Assembly: GCA_024709425.1 (NCBI GenBank)
Contig: JANJWS010000045.1
Location: 1 to 52,669, forward strand
Direction: 5' to 3'
Source of the DNA: Thiobacillus sp.
GTDB lineage: Bacteria; Pseudomonadota; Gammaproteobacteria; Burkholderiales; Thiobacillaceae
DNA length: 52,669 nucleotides
The notes under the pieces: model-generated
Told to the model about the DNA's origin: nothing
Databases searched by the model: none
Seen by the model: only the letters and a program-made list of their open reading frames with translations
Shown here: in pieces, positions 1 to 10,088 of the stretch
How the letters are laid out: every line of letters starts with the position of its first letter
Numbering within the stretch: the stretch's first letter is position 1
Made by a program: the position numbers and the translations under genes

Positions 1-2
1 GC

Positions 3-708
<706 letters not shown>

Positions 709-709
<1 letters not shown>

Positions 710-1188
710 TGCCGCAACCCGCCTTCGAGCGCAAGCTCTGCCCGCCCGCCGAGCTTGCCGGGCGGGTGGCGCAGCTGCCGCGCCCGCGGGTGTTCACCAA
801 CGGCTGCTTCGACATCCTCCATCGCGGCCACGTCACCTACCTCGCCGAGGCGCGCGCGCTCGGCGCCTCGCTCATCGTCGCCGTCAATTCGGACGCCTCG
901 GTGAAGCGCCAGGGCAAGGGCGCCGACCGTCCGATCAACCGGCTCGAGGACCGCATGGCATTGCTCGCCGCGCTCGAGTCGGTGTCGCTGGTCACCTGGT
1001 TCGATGCCGACACCCCGCTCGAACTGATCCTCGCCGTCCGGCCCGACGTGCTGGTGAAGGGCGGCGACTGGGCCATCGAGAACATCGTCGGCGCGGCCGA
1101 GGTCGCCGGCTGGGGCGGCAGCGTGCACTCGATCCCGTTCCGCCACCACACTTCGACCACCGCCCTGCTGCAACGCATCCGCACATGA
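709..1188 (+). CDS. rfaE2: D-glycero-beta-D-manno-heptose 1-phosphate adenylyltransferase (RfaE2/HldE C-terminal type)
   Basis: A 159-residue nucleotidyltransferase that transfers AMP from ATP to heptose 1-phosphate, forming the ADP-heptose precursor of the LPS inner core. The cytidylyltransferase-fold signature is clear: [13 protein letters not shown] with HxGH at residues 38-41, NSDAS at 60-64 and the VKGGDW motif near 116-121. The sugar-kinase half found in bifunctional HldE is absent, so the kinase should be encoded elsewhere, as is usual in betaproteobacteria. The start overlaps the dolP stop by one base, and the stop overlaps the ubiD start by four. Confidence 0.93.
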
Positions 1189-2648
1189 TCTACCGCGACC
1201 TGCGCGACTTCGTCGCACAACTCGAACACATGGGCGAGCTCAGGCGCATCGCCGCCGAGGTCGACCCGAAGCTGGAGATGACCGAGATCGCCGACCGCGT
1301 GCTGCGCGCCGGCGGACCCGCACTGCTGTTCGAGCGGCCCAAGGGGCATTCCATCCCGGTGCTGGCGAACCTGTTCGGCACCGTCAAGCGCGTCGCGCTC
1401 GGCATGGGCGAGGACGATCCGGCGCGGCTGCGCGAAGTCGGCAAGCTCCTGGCCTACCTCAAGGAGCCCGAGCCGCCGAGAGGGCTGCGCGACGCCTGGG
1501 AGAAGTGGCCGGTGCTGAAGCAGGTCCTGAACATGGCGCCGAAGGAAGTGCGGAGCGCACCGTGCCAGGAGATCGTGTGGGAGGGCGCCGACGTCGATCT
1601 CGCGCGTCTGCCGATCCAGCACTGCTGGCCCGGCGACGTCGCGCCGCTCGTCACCTGGGGGCTTACCGTCACCCGCGGCCCCCACAAGAAGCGGCAGAAC
1701 CTCGGCATCTACCGCCAGCAGGTGATCGGGCCGAACAAGCTCATCATGCGCTGGCTCGCGCACCGCGGCGGCGCGCTCGATTTCCGCGAGCACACGCTGG
1801 CGCATCCGGGCGAGCCGTTCCCGGTCGCGGTCGCACTCGGCGCCGATCCGGCGACCATCCTCGGCGCAGTCACCCCGGTGCCGGACACGCTCTCCGAATA
1901 CCAGTTCGCCGGCCTGCTGCGCGGCGCCAAGACCGAGGTGGCGAAGTGCGTAGGCTGCGACCTGCAGGTGCCGGCGGCCGCCGAGATCGTGCTCGAAGGC
2001 GTGATCCATCCCAATGAAGCCGCGCTCGAAGGTCCGTACGGCGACCATACCGGCTATTACAACGAGCAGGAGACCTTCCCCGTCTTCACCGTCGAGCGCA
2101 TCACCATGCGGCGCGACCCGATCTACCACAGCACCTACACCGGCAAGCCGCCCGACGAGCCGGCGATCCTCGGCGTCGCGCTGAACGAGGTCTTCGTGCC
2201 GCTCCTGCAGAAGCAGTTCCCCGAGATCACCGACTTCTACCTGCCGCCCGAGGGCTGCTCGTACCGCATGGCGGTGGTGTCGATGAAGAAGGCCTATCCG
2301 GGCCACGCCAAGCGCGTGATGTTCGGCGTGTGGAGCTTCCTGCGCCAGTTCATGTACACCAAGTTCATCCTCGTCACCGACGACGACGTGAACGTGCGCG
2401 ACTGGAAGGAAGTCATCTGGGCGCTCACCACCCGCGTCGACCCCGCGCGCGACACGCTGCTGGTCGAGAACACGCCGATCGACTACCTCGACTTCGCGAG
2501 CCCGGTCTCCGGACTCGGCAGCAAGATGGGCATCGACGCGACCAACAAGTGGCCGGGCGAGACGGCGCGCGAATGGGGCACGCCGATCGTCATGGACGCC
2601 GCGGTGAAGGCGCGTGTCGACGCGATGTGGCACGAACTCGGCCTCTAG
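1185..2648 (+). CDS. ubiD: 4-hydroxy-3-polyprenylbenzoate decarboxylase UbiD
   Basis: A 487-residue UbiD, close to the family length, which decarboxylates polyprenyl-4-hydroxybenzoate in ubiquinone synthesis using prenylated FMN. Visible landmarks are NLGIYRQQ (about 172-179, phosphate/flavin-binding region) and [12 protein letters not shown] (about 282-293), which holds the conserved acidic active-site residues. It starts at an ATG overlapping the rfaE2 stop (ATGA). The prFMN synthase UbiX is not in the window. Related UbiD-family enzymes act on other aromatic acids, but the length and motifs match the housekeeping type. Confidence 0.93.
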   Translation: MIYRDLRDFVAQLEHMGELRRIAAEVDPKLEMTEIADRVLRAGGPALLFERPKGHSIPVLANLFGTVKRVALGMGEDDPARLREVGKLLAYLKEPEPPRGLRDAWEKWPVLKQVLNMAPKEVRSAPCQEIVWEGADVDLARLPIQHCWPGDVAPLVTWGLTVTRGPHKKRQNLGIYRQQVIGPNKLIMRWLAHRGGALDFREHTLAHPGEPFPVAVALGADPATILGAVTPVPDTLSEYQFAGLLRGAKTEVAKCVGCDLQVPAAAEIVLEGVIHPNEAALEGPYGDHTGYYNEQETFPVFTVERITMRRDPIYHSTYTGKPPDEPAILGVALNEVFVPLLQKQFPEITDFYLPPEGCSYRMAVVSMKKAYPGHAKRVMFGVWSFLRQFMYTKFILVTDDDVNVRDWKEVIWALTTRVDPARDTLLVENTPIDYLDFASPVSGLGSKMGIDATNKWPGETAREWGTPIVMDAAVKARVDAMWHELGL

Positions 2649-2649
2649 C

Positions 2650-3210
2650 ATGAGCGACAAGCCCGCCGGCCGGCGTACCTGCCTCTACACCCCCGCGCAG
2701 CTCGATGCCATCGTGACCGACATGGCGCGCCAGGCCGCAGGCCTCCTGACGAGCCGCACGCAGGTCGCGATCGTCGGCATCCTGCGGCGCGGCGCGCCGC
2801 TCGCCGACCGGCTGCAGGCACAACTCGCCGACGTTTTCGGCGTGGCCGGCTGCGTGCGGCTCGACCTCCAGATCAAGCGCTACGCCGACGACCTCACGCT
2901 GCTCTACCCGGAGACGCAGCTGACCGAGGACCCGAACCACGCCGCGCTCGACCTCTCCGGCCACACGGTGCTGGTGGTCGACGACGTGATGTACCGCGGG
3001 CACTCGATGCTGCGCGCAGTGGAGTACCTTGCCGGCAAGCAGCCGGCCGAGATCCGCACCGTCGTGCTGGTCGACCGCGGCGCGGCGAAGCTGCCGGTGC
3101 GCACCGACATCGTCGGCGTGCGCCTCGACGTCGCGCCGTCGGACGTCATCGAGTGCAACGTCCCGCCCTACGAGGACAGCTTCCGGATCGACCTGCTGCA
3201 GCCGGCGTAG
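2650..3210 (+). CDS. PyrR-like phosphoribosyltransferase
   Basis: A 186-residue type I phosphoribosyltransferase. The PRPP-binding signature is VLVVDDVMYRGHSML at about 107-121, with the two aspartates at 111-112. An early IVGILRRGAPLA loop matches PyrR/uracil-PRTase proteins. PyrR in Bacillus is a UMP-dependent attenuator with weak UPRTase activity. Whether this copy regulates pyr genes is unknown, and no pyr gene is visible here. It begins one base after the ubiD stop, so it belongs to the same plus-strand operon. Confidence 0.8.
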   Translation: MSDKPAGRRTCLYTPAQLDAIVTDMARQAAGLLTSRTQVAIVGILRRGAPLADRLQAQLADVFGVAGCVRLDLQIKRYADDLTLLYPETQLTEDPNHAALDLSGHTVLVVDDVMYRGHSMLRAVEYLAGKQPAEIRTVVLVDRGAAKLPVRTDIVGVRLDVAPSDVIECNVPPYEDSFRIDLLQPA

Positions 3211-3228
3211 CCGAACGCGCCGGCGATT

Positions 3229-3246
3229 GCCTATCATGGGATAGGC
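3229..3246 (+). other. Short hairpin between the phosphoribosyltransferase and glycine-zipper genes
   Basis: GCCTATC and GATAGGC form a perfect 7-bp stem with a 4-base loop, 19 bases after the phosphoribosyltransferase stop. There is no T-tract, so a strong intrinsic terminator is not supported. The hairpin is followed by an AGGAGG-like ribosome site for the next gene. Confidence 0.4.
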
Positions 3247-3282
3247 GGTTCATGCCGTCCTTCCCGGCAAGGAGGAAAGAAC

Positions 3283-3825
3283 ATGAATAGGTCCATGCTC
3301 ACAGGAATCATTGCAGGCGCCGTGGCCGTCACCGCGATCGGCGGCGTTGCGGGCTACAAGGCGCTCAACCCCGAGCCGGAGTTCGCCGAGGTGCTGGCGG
3401 TCGAGCCGGTGAAGGAAACGACCAAGACGCCGCGGGAAGTCTGCGACGATGTCGTCGTCAGCGAACAGGCGCCGGTCAAGGATCCCAACCGCATCGCCGG
3501 CACTGCGATCGGTGCGGTCGCAGGCGGCCTGGTCGGCAGCCAGATCGGCGGCGGCAGCGGCAAGACGCTTGCCACCATCGCCGGCGCTGCGGCCGGCGGC
3601 TACGCCGGCCACGAGGTGCAGAAAGGCATGCAGGAAAAGAGCACCGTCAGCCGCACCGAGCGCCGCTGCAGGACCGTCTACGATACGCAGACGAAGACGA
3701 TCGGCTACGAGGTGCGCTACCGCCTCGGAGACGAGGAAGGCCAGGTCCGCATGGACCACGAGCCCGGGCCGCGCATCCCGGTGAAGGACGGGCAGCTGCA
3801 GCTCGACGCGCCCGCGGCGCCGTGA
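3283..3825 (+). CDS. Glycine-zipper 2TM-domain envelope protein
   Basis: A 180-residue protein with an N-terminal hydrophobic segment (residues 6-25, signal anchor or uncleaved signal). A glycine-zipper double helix at about 70-112 has repeated GxxxG spacings (TAIGAVAGGLVGSQIGG, then AGAAAGGYAGHE). The rest is polar, with two conserved Cys (in REVCDD and RRCRTVYD). Such 17-kDa-antigen/SlyB-related proteins sit in the envelope. The exact role is not known. A good GGAGG ribosome site lies just before the ATG. Confidence 0.8.
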   Translation: MNRSMLTGIIAGAVAVTAIGGVAGYKALNPEPEFAEVLAVEPVKETTKTPREVCDDVVVSEQAPVKDPNRIAGTAIGAVAGGLVGSQIGGGSGKTLATIAGAAAGGYAGHEVQKGMQEKSTVSRTERRCRTVYDTQTKTIGYEVRYRLGDEEGQVRMDHEPGPRIPVKDGQLQLDAPAAP

Positions 3826-3904
3826 ACCGGCGCCCTCAGTCGTGGCGTGCCGGCCAGCGCGTCAGCGTCGTCGTCCAGTCGGCCGGCGGATCGCCCATGC
3901 CGAG

Positions 3905-4015
3905 CTACCAGCCGTTGTGCTGTCGGTTCGGCTCCGCCTCGTAGCCCCAGAGCGCGCCGTCGGCGTCCTGCGCGATCCAGTTCACCCACTCGGGTACCTT
4001 ATCGGGCTTCATCAT
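3905..4015 (-). CDS. Tiny protein, possibly a nonsense-truncated 59-codon gene
   Basis: Reads MMKPDKVPEWVNWIAQDADG, then continues LWGYEAEPNRQHNGW to a TAG at codon 37. In the same frame coding-like sequence resumes immediately (LGMGDPPADWTTTLTRWPA) and ends at a TGA at 3836-3838, just past the stop of the convergent glycine-zipper gene. The aromatic-rich W-x-x-D-x-DG-x-WGYE-x-P pattern resembles short betaproteobacterial proteins of unknown function that usually continue with a D-W-x-x-TL tail. The start overlaps the preceding minus-strand gene, suggesting coupling. Either the protein really ends at residue 36 or the TAG is a mutation. No function can be assigned. Confidence 0.5.
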   Translation of the reverse strand: MMKPDKVPEWVNWIAQDADGALWGYEAEPNRQHNGW

Positions 4016-4217
4016 CGCCCCCGCAGCGGCGGCAGCCGAGGATGCTGAAGTAGCGCAGGTACAGCCACAGCGCGCCCGGCAGCGGCGCCAGTCGGATCCA
4101 CTCCGATGGCGCGTCCGGCCACTGCCGCGCCTGCCAGGCGTCGACCGCGACGGGCAGCGCCTGGAACAGCGCCAGCAGCACCAGAAACATCGCCATCACG
4201 CGGCAGCACGGATTCAT
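3999..4217 (-). CDS. Small membrane protein, unknown function
   Basis: A 72-residue protein with an N-terminal hydrophobic helix (about residues 7-27, VMAMFLVLLALFQALPVAV), a second semi-hydrophobic stretch (LPGALWLYLRYFSILG) and a C-terminal CRRC-like pair. The ATG overlaps the dacB TGA (ATGA), so it is coupled to dacB. Its stop lies inside the start of the next tiny gene. I do not recognise the family. Confidence 0.6.
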   Translation of the reverse strand: MNPCCRVMAMFLVLLALFQALPVAVDAWQARQWPDAPSEWIRLAPLPGALWLYLRYFSILGCRRCGGDDEAR

Positions 4218-5659
4218 CGGCGTCGTCCCTTCCTGCCGCTCGCCCCGCCCGCATGGACCCACTCGAGCAGCACGCGCTGCGCCGCTTCGCTGCGGCCGGC
4301 GTTCGCATGGTTCACCAGCATGACGAAGCTCACGCGCTCGCCGCGCGCCGTGACCACGTAGCCGGCGAGCGCACTGACGTCGCGCAGGGTGCCGGTCTTC
4401 AGGTGCGCGCTGCCGCCGAGCGGGCTGCCGTTGAAGCGGCGCTTCAGCGTGCCGTCGATGGCGACGATCGGCAGCGCCGACGCGAACTCCGCGAACAGCG
4501 GGTTTTTCCACGCGGCGTGCAGCAGTCGGGTGAGCGCGTCGGCACTGATGCGCTCGATGCGCGACAGGCCGGCGCCGTTCTCGAGCACCAGCTTGTCGGT
4601 CGGCACATGGTGCCGCACCAGCGCGTCGCGCACGGCGCGCTCCCCCTTCTCCAGGGTCGCCGGCGCGCCGTAGGCCTCCGCGCCCAGCGTCAGGTAAAGA
4701 TTGCGGGTCATCAGGTTGTTGGAGTGCTTGTTGAGGCGGACCAGCGTGGCGGCCAGGGGCTCCGAAACGAAGCGCAGCAGCGGCTCGGTTTGCGGCGCCA
4801 TGCCGGGCACGGTCGCGCCGTCGAGGGTGCCGCCCGCCTCCGCCCACAGGCCGCGGAAGGTGAGGTCGAAGGTGGCGGCCGGTTCGAACAGGCTGAGCGA
4901 CCACGCCTGCTCGCCGCAGCCGCGTGGGTAGCGGCCGCTCACCACCAGCTCGAGGCGCGCGGGATCGGGCTGCGCCGGCGCGAGCGCGTCCCTCCAGCCG
5001 TTGCACGCTGCCACCTCCTCCAGCACCACCTGCGAGCGCAGCGCCACGCCCGGCAGCGCGACGTCGGGCTCGATCCGCACTTCGTCGCCCTGCGGCCTGA
5101 GGCGCAGCGTCGTCGCGTTGAAGTTGGCGACCAGCGGTCCGGGCGCGGCGTTGTAGAGGGCGAAGGGCTCGCCGTCGAACGCGGCCGGGTCGTGTGGCGG
5201 CACGTCGAAATGGCTGAGATCGAGCACCAGGTTGCCGCGCACATGGCGGATGCCGCGCGCGCGCAGTTCGCGCTGCAGGAGCCACATCCGCTCGAGGGTG
5301 AGACCCGGATCGCCGTGGCCCTTGATGACGAGGTCGCCGTCGAGCACGCCGTCGGCGACCACGCCATCGGCCCAGACGTCGGTCGTCCACGCGTAGCCGG
5401 GGCCGAGCCGGTCGAGCGCCGCGAAGCTCGTGACGATCTTCATCACCGACGCCGGATTCAGCGCCGCCCCGGCGTTGTGGCTGAGCGTCGGCCACCGTGC
5501 TTCGAGCGGCTGCACCACCACCGCCACGTGGTCGAGGGGAATACCCGCCTGCTTCAGCGCGGCGGTGAAGGCGGGAGGCAGCGCGGCCGCGCGGGCGGAG
5601 GCGGCAAGACCTGCAAGCAGCAGGACAGCGGCGAAACGGAGGGTGATTCGGAGCGGCAT
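4214..5659 (-). CDS. dacB: D-alanyl-D-alanine carboxypeptidase/endopeptidase PBP4
   Basis: A 481-residue S13-family penicillin-binding protein that trims or cleaves peptide cross-links in the periplasm. A signal peptide covers about 1-25 (ends ARAAA). The three active-site motifs are in order: S71-V-M-K74 (SxxK), S313-N-N315 (SxN) and K421-T-G423 (KTG). The long spacing between SxxK and SxN is the extra-domain insertion typical of PBP4. The start is the ATG that provides the signal peptide. It is followed by two small overlapping minus-strand genes and preceded by the sugar-nucleotide pair 65 bases away. Confidence 0.93.
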   Translation of the reverse strand: MPLRITLRFAAVLLLAGLAASARAAALPPAFTAALKQAGIPLDHVAVVVQPLEARWPTLSHNAGAALNPASVMKIVTSFAALDRLGPGYAWTTDVWADGVVADGVLDGDLVIKGHGDPGLTLERMWLLQRELRARGIRHVRGNLVLDLSHFDVPPHDPAAFDGEPFALYNAAPGPLVANFNATTLRLRPQGDEVRIEPDVALPGVALRSQVVLEEVAACNGWRDALAPAQPDPARLELVVSGRYPRGCGEQAWSLSLFEPAATFDLTFRGLWAEAGGTLDGATVPGMAPQTEPLLRFVSEPLAATLVRLNKHSNNLMTRNLYLTLGAEAYGAPATLEKGERAVRDALVRHHVPTDKLVLENGAGLSRIERISADALTRLLHAAWKNPLFAEFASALPIVAIDGTLKRRFNGSPLGGSAHLKTGTLRDVSALAGYVVTARGERVSFVMLVNHANAGRSEAAQRVLLEWVHAGGASGRKGRRR

Positions 5660-5724
5660 CGCGCCATTATGCCGAATCCTGCGGCACGGTTTCGCCGCCC
5701 CGCACGCCGGACGTGTGCGGCCGG

Positions 5725-6749
5725 CTACGCCAGGTCCCGCACGTACCAGTCCATCGCCTCGGCGAGGCCCTCGCCGATGCGGTGCGTCGGCGCGTAACCC
5801 AGCCGCGTGCGCGCCTTCGTGATGTCGGCGAGCGAATGGCGCACGTCGCCGGGGCGGAAGTCGCGGTAGACCGGCCTGAAGTCGGCCAGGTGGGGAAACC
5901 TCGGCGCGAGCAGCGAGCGGATCGCCTCGAACAGCTCGTTCAGCGTGGTGCGGTCGCCGACGGCGATGTTGTAGACCTGGTTGGCCGCCTCGGGGTGCTG
6001 GCTGGTGGCCGCGAGCAGGTTGGCCTGGATGACGTTGTCGATGTAGCAGAAGTCGCGGCTCGTCTCGCCGTCGCCGTTGATGTAGACCGGCTCGTTGTGG
6101 ATCATGCTGGCGACCCACTTCGGCACCACCGCGGCGTAGGCGCCGTTGGGATCCTGGCGGCGGCCGAAGATGTTGAAGTAGCGCAGCCCGATCGACTCCA
6201 TGCCGTAGCAGCGGCCGAATACGTCGGCGTAGAGTTCGTTCACCAGCTTGGTGACGGCGTACGGCGACAGCGGCTTGCCGATGACGTCCTCGACCTTGGG
6301 CAGGCCGGGATGGTCGCCGTAGGTCGAACTCGATGCGGCGTAGACGAAGCGCCTCACCTTGGCGTCGCGCGCCGCGACGAGCATGTTGAGAAAGCCGGTG
6401 TGGTTGGCGGCGTGGGTCGAGATCGGGTCCTCGATCGAGCGCGGCACCGAGCCGAGCGCGGCCTGGTGCAGGACATAGTCGACGCCCCTGCACGCGCCGT
6501 GGCAGGTGATGAGGTCGCGGATGTCGCCGCGCTTGAAGCTGAAGTCCTGCCAGCGGTCGCCGACGCTCGCCTGCACCTGCGCCAGGTTCTTCTCGGAACC
6601 GGTGGCGAAGTTGTCCAGCCCGACGACCTTCTGCCCGAGCAGCAGCAGCGCCTCGACCAGGTTGCTGCCGATGAACCCCGCCGCGCCGGTGACCAGCCAG
6701 GTCTTGGGCTCGGCGGCGAGCTGCCGTTTCAGCACGTCGAACGCGGTCA

Positions 6750-6750
<1 letters not shown>
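5725..6750 (-). CDS. UDP-N-acetylglucosamine/UDP-sugar 4-epimerase (WbpP/TviC-like SDR)
   Basis: A 341-residue extended short-chain dehydrogenase/reductase. The N-terminal Rossmann motif is [11 protein letters not shown] (about 20-30). The catalytic S-T-Y region is AASSSTYG (138-145) and the Y164-x-x-x-K168 pair lies in SPYAVTK. [15 protein letters not shown] is typical of WbpP/TviC UDP-GlcNAc(A) 4-epimerases. It is coupled to the upstream dehydrogenase (TGATG). Together they could make UDP-GalNAc-uronic acid for an exopolysaccharide or O-antigen. The substrate is inferred from the pair rather than shown by sequence. Confidence 0.85.
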
Positions 6751-8030
<1,280 letters not shown>

Positions 8031-8091
8031 GCCAGGATTCCTTGTTATGAAGAAAAAATCTTTGCTGCCGCCCGGATTGTATCGAATTTGC

Positions 8092-8901
8092 ATGATGCTG
8101 CCTTGTCGCATCCGGCGGTGGATTGGCGGTTTTCCCTGCAAGGCGCATACCAGCTGGGCGCTGGTGATGCTGGTTCTAACCCTGCCGGCCCGGGCCGACG
8201 TCGCCGACACCCTGCTCCACGTTCGCCCCGGCGTTGTCGGCGTCGGCCTCTTCTCGCCCACCGCCAGCCCGCGTGCCAATCTGCAGGGCACCGGCTTTGC
8301 CGTGCTCGACGGCCGCCACGTCGTCACCTGCGCGCACATCTTCGCCAAGCCGCTCGACCCCGCCAAGAATGAAACCCATGCCGTCTTCATCGGCCGCGAC
8401 CGACAGATGACCGTGCGGCGCGCCGAAATTGTCGCCACCGACCGCGCGCGCGATCTCGCTCTGCTGAAGATCGACGGTGAACCATTGCCCGCGCTGAAGC
8501 TCGGCGACGCCACCCAGGCGCGCGAAGGCAGCCAGCTCTACTTCACCGGCTACCCCATCGGCTCCGTGCTCGGCCTCAACCCCTCCACCCACCGCGCCGG
8601 CCTCGCCGCCATCGTCCCCGCCTTCACCCCGCCGCCCAGCGCCACTCAGATCACCGCGCGCGCCATCAAGCAGGCGCGCGACAGCTACGAAGTCTTCGCC
8701 CTCGACGCCATCGCCTACCCCGGCAACAGCGGCAGCCCCGTGTGGCACCCCGAAACCGGCGAAGTGCTCGGTGTCGTCAACTCCGTCTACGTGAAGGGCG
8801 CCAAGGAAACCGCGCTGTCGAACCCCAGCGGCATCAGCTACGCCATTCCGGTACGGTACGTGCACGCCTTGATCGAGCGGGCGCTGTCGGGCGGACGCTG
8901 A
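8092..8901 (+). CDS. Secreted trypsin-like serine protease
   Basis: A 269-residue S1-type protease with the full triad: His in VTCAHIF, Asp in RARDLALLK and Ser in YPGNSGSPVWH. The oxyanion GNSGSP motif is intact. A basic then hydrophobic N-terminus (RIRRWIGG to LVMLVLTLPARA) reads as a signal peptide, suggesting periplasmic location. There is no PDZ domain, unlike DegP. The start is uncertain: ATGs at 8029, 8047, 8092 and 8095 are in frame with no strong ribosome site, and 8092 gives the best signal peptide and avoids overlap with the divergent gene. The last 27 bases form part of a tandem duplication. Confidence 0.8.
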   Translation: MMLPCRIRRWIGGFPCKAHTSWALVMLVLTLPARADVADTLLHVRPGVVGVGLFSPTASPRANLQGTGFAVLDGRHVVTCAHIFAKPLDPAKNETHAVFIGRDRQMTVRRAEIVATDRARDLALLKIDGEPLPALKLGDATQAREGSQLYFTGYPIGSVLGLNPSTHRAGLAAIVPAFTPPPSATQITARAIKQARDSYEVFALDAIAYPGNSGSPVWHPETGEVLGVVNSVYVKGAKETALSNPSGISYAIPVRYVHALIERALSGGR

Positions 8902-9200
8902 GGATTTGCACGTGTCAGAGACTCGACCGGAAAACCACAGGCGGTCGTTTGTTGCGGGTCACGACAAGTGCCCTGGCAAGAGGAAATGCTACAAAGCTAG
9001 ACCTGTCCCTGGGGCTCCGTCCCTGCCTGGGGCTCCGTCCCTGGGGCTCCGGAGCGGGCGCTTTCGGGCGGACACTGAGGATTTGCACGTGTCAGAGACT
9101 CGACCGGAAAACCACAGGCGGTCGTTTCTTGCGGGTCACGACAAGTGTCCTGGCAAGAGGAAATGCTACAAAGCTAGACCTGTCCCTGGGGCTCCGGTCG
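8875..9200 (+). repeat. 177-bp tandem duplication including the 3' end of the protease gene
   Basis: The sequence from 8875 repeats from 9052 with a 177-base period and few mismatches, up to about 9196. The first copy begins 27 bases inside the protease gene (including its stop). Each copy contains ATGCTACAAAGCTAGACCTG (about 8986-9005 and 9163-9182) followed by CCCTGGGGCTCCG motifs. The first copy carries extra repeats of that motif (9007-9050). No gene is supported in this stretch. Confidence 0.88.
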
Positions 9201-9272
9201 GCTAATGGGTGTCCCTAGGGCTCCCTGCGGCTCCGCGCCCAGTGAACCCGCGCTGGCGCGGCGTTGTTAATG

Positions 9273-9575
9273 TTAATGCGTGCCGCGCGAGTGGCGAGCG
9301 ACATAGTCGCGAAGCACGCTGTCCATCCGCGACTGCCAGCCTTCGCCCGTCGACTTGAAATACGCCACGACCTCCGGGCTGTAGCGTACGGAAACCAGCA
9401 ATTTCTTGTTGTCCGATTTGGGCCGGCCGCGCAGCGTGCGCAGGGGTACCATCTCCTTCAATTGCTTCGGCGTGAGTGGTTGCGCATCCGGATCGCTGCG
9501 GGCGGCGGCAGTGATCGCTTTGTCCTCCTCAACCGTGGGCATCGCCACGGCGGGGCGCTTAGATACTTTGGCCAT
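9273..9575 (-). CDS. brnA: BrnA-family antitoxin
   Basis: A 100-residue protein. The C-terminal half (KKLLVSVRYSPEVVAYFKST, then GEGWQSRMDSVLRDYV) is the BrnA ribbon-helix-helix region that binds DNA as a dimer and neutralises the RNase toxin BrnT. The start ATG overlaps the 3' end of a brnT remnant, as in intact brnTA operons. The toxin gene is broken here, so this is an orphan antitoxin expected to be transcribed from the promoter of the upstream antitoxin gene. Confidence 0.85.
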   Translation of the reverse strand: MAKVSKRPAVAMPTVEEDKAITAAARSDPDAQPLTPKQLKEMVPLRTLRGRPKSDNKKLLVSVRYSPEVVAYFKSTGEGWQSRMDSVLRDYVARHSRGTH

Positions 9576-9697
9576 AATGTTTCACCTCGCGACGGTTGGC
9601 GCGGCGCAGGCTGATGATCCGTCTTGCCCTGGCGCTCATAAAAGTCTCTGCCTGCTTCAAGATCCCCTACAGCCAGGCCGAGGATGCGTATTGTCAT
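9559..9697 (-). pseudogene. Chimeric toxin remnant: ParE/RelE 5' end joined to brnT 3' end
   Basis: From the ATG at 9697 the frame gives MTIRILGLAVGDLEAGRDFY, the N-terminus of a RelE/ParE-type toxin, which in intact members runs on for about 100 residues. After about 20 codons the homology stops. In a different frame 9639-9559 encodes RRIISLRRANRREVKHYG, the C-terminus of BrnT, ending in a TAA that overlaps the brnA start. A deletion has apparently fused two toxin-antitoxin operons, leaving both antitoxins and neither toxin. Translation from 9697 runs out of the BrnT frame into brnA. Confidence 0.75.
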
Positions 9698-9906
9698 GCA
9701 TCGCCTTGGCGCAAACGGGCTTTGGCCTGCTCCCAGTCCAGAAACCTGGCTTCGCCGCTCGCAACCTGAGCCTCGGCCTCGCGCAAGGCGTCCGCATGCC
9801 AGGCGGGCGATTCGATGCTGCAGGGATCGTGAGAAAGCTCGTCCCAGAGCTGTTCGATGATGCGCAGCTTTTCGCTGCGCGAGAGATTTTCCGTGGCAAT
9901 TGGCAT
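9694..9906 (-). CDS. Addiction-module antitoxin (TIGR02574-like)
   Basis: A 70-residue acidic protein with LSRSEKLRIIEQLWDEL near the N-terminus and a C-terminal FLDWEQAKARL, the pattern of the small putative addiction-module antitoxins that accompany RelE/ParE toxins. The ATG at 9906 is chosen over the in-frame ATG at 9951 because AAGGA lies seven bases upstream and the resulting length matches the family. The stop overlaps the start of the truncated toxin (ATGA). Confidence 0.75.
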   Translation of the reverse strand: MPIATENLSRSEKLRIIEQLWDELSHDPCSIESPAWHADALREAEAQVASGEARFLDWEQAKARLRQGDA

Positions 9907-10020
9907 GCTCGCATCCTTGGACGTGGCGTTCAGGATTCGGTGTGACTTCATCGTGGAACCGCTTGGTGCGCAGGCACTACGAAAATTCTATGCTTTATAG
10001 TCGACCGGCTCAATGACCAA

Positions 10021-10078
10021 GAATGGAAGAGAATGGAAGGGCCAGGTCGAATGGAAGGGCCAGGTCTAGCTTCGAAGC
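10021..10078 (-). repeat. Tandem 18-bp repeat with AGCTAGACCTG element (inverted copy)
   Basis: GAATGGAAGGGCCAGGTC occurs twice in tandem (10031-10048 and 10049-10066), preceded by a partial copy. On the minus strand the edge reads ATGCTTCGAAGCTAGACCTG then GCCCT. This matches, with a few changes, the ATGCTACAAAGCTAGACCTG cores near 8986 and 9163 on the plus strand. The toxin-antitoxin remnant cluster lies between these inverted copies. Confidence 0.7.
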
Positions 10079-10088
10079 ATCCCCAGGA

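Noticed and set aside
837..2660. A 607-codon minus-strand open frame
   Set aside because: Antisense to rfaE2 and ubiD, with low-complexity His/Arg/Val-rich translation and no recognisable domain.
8875..9200. CRISPR-like array
   Set aside because: Only two long units with no spacer structure and no cas genes; it is a tandem duplication.
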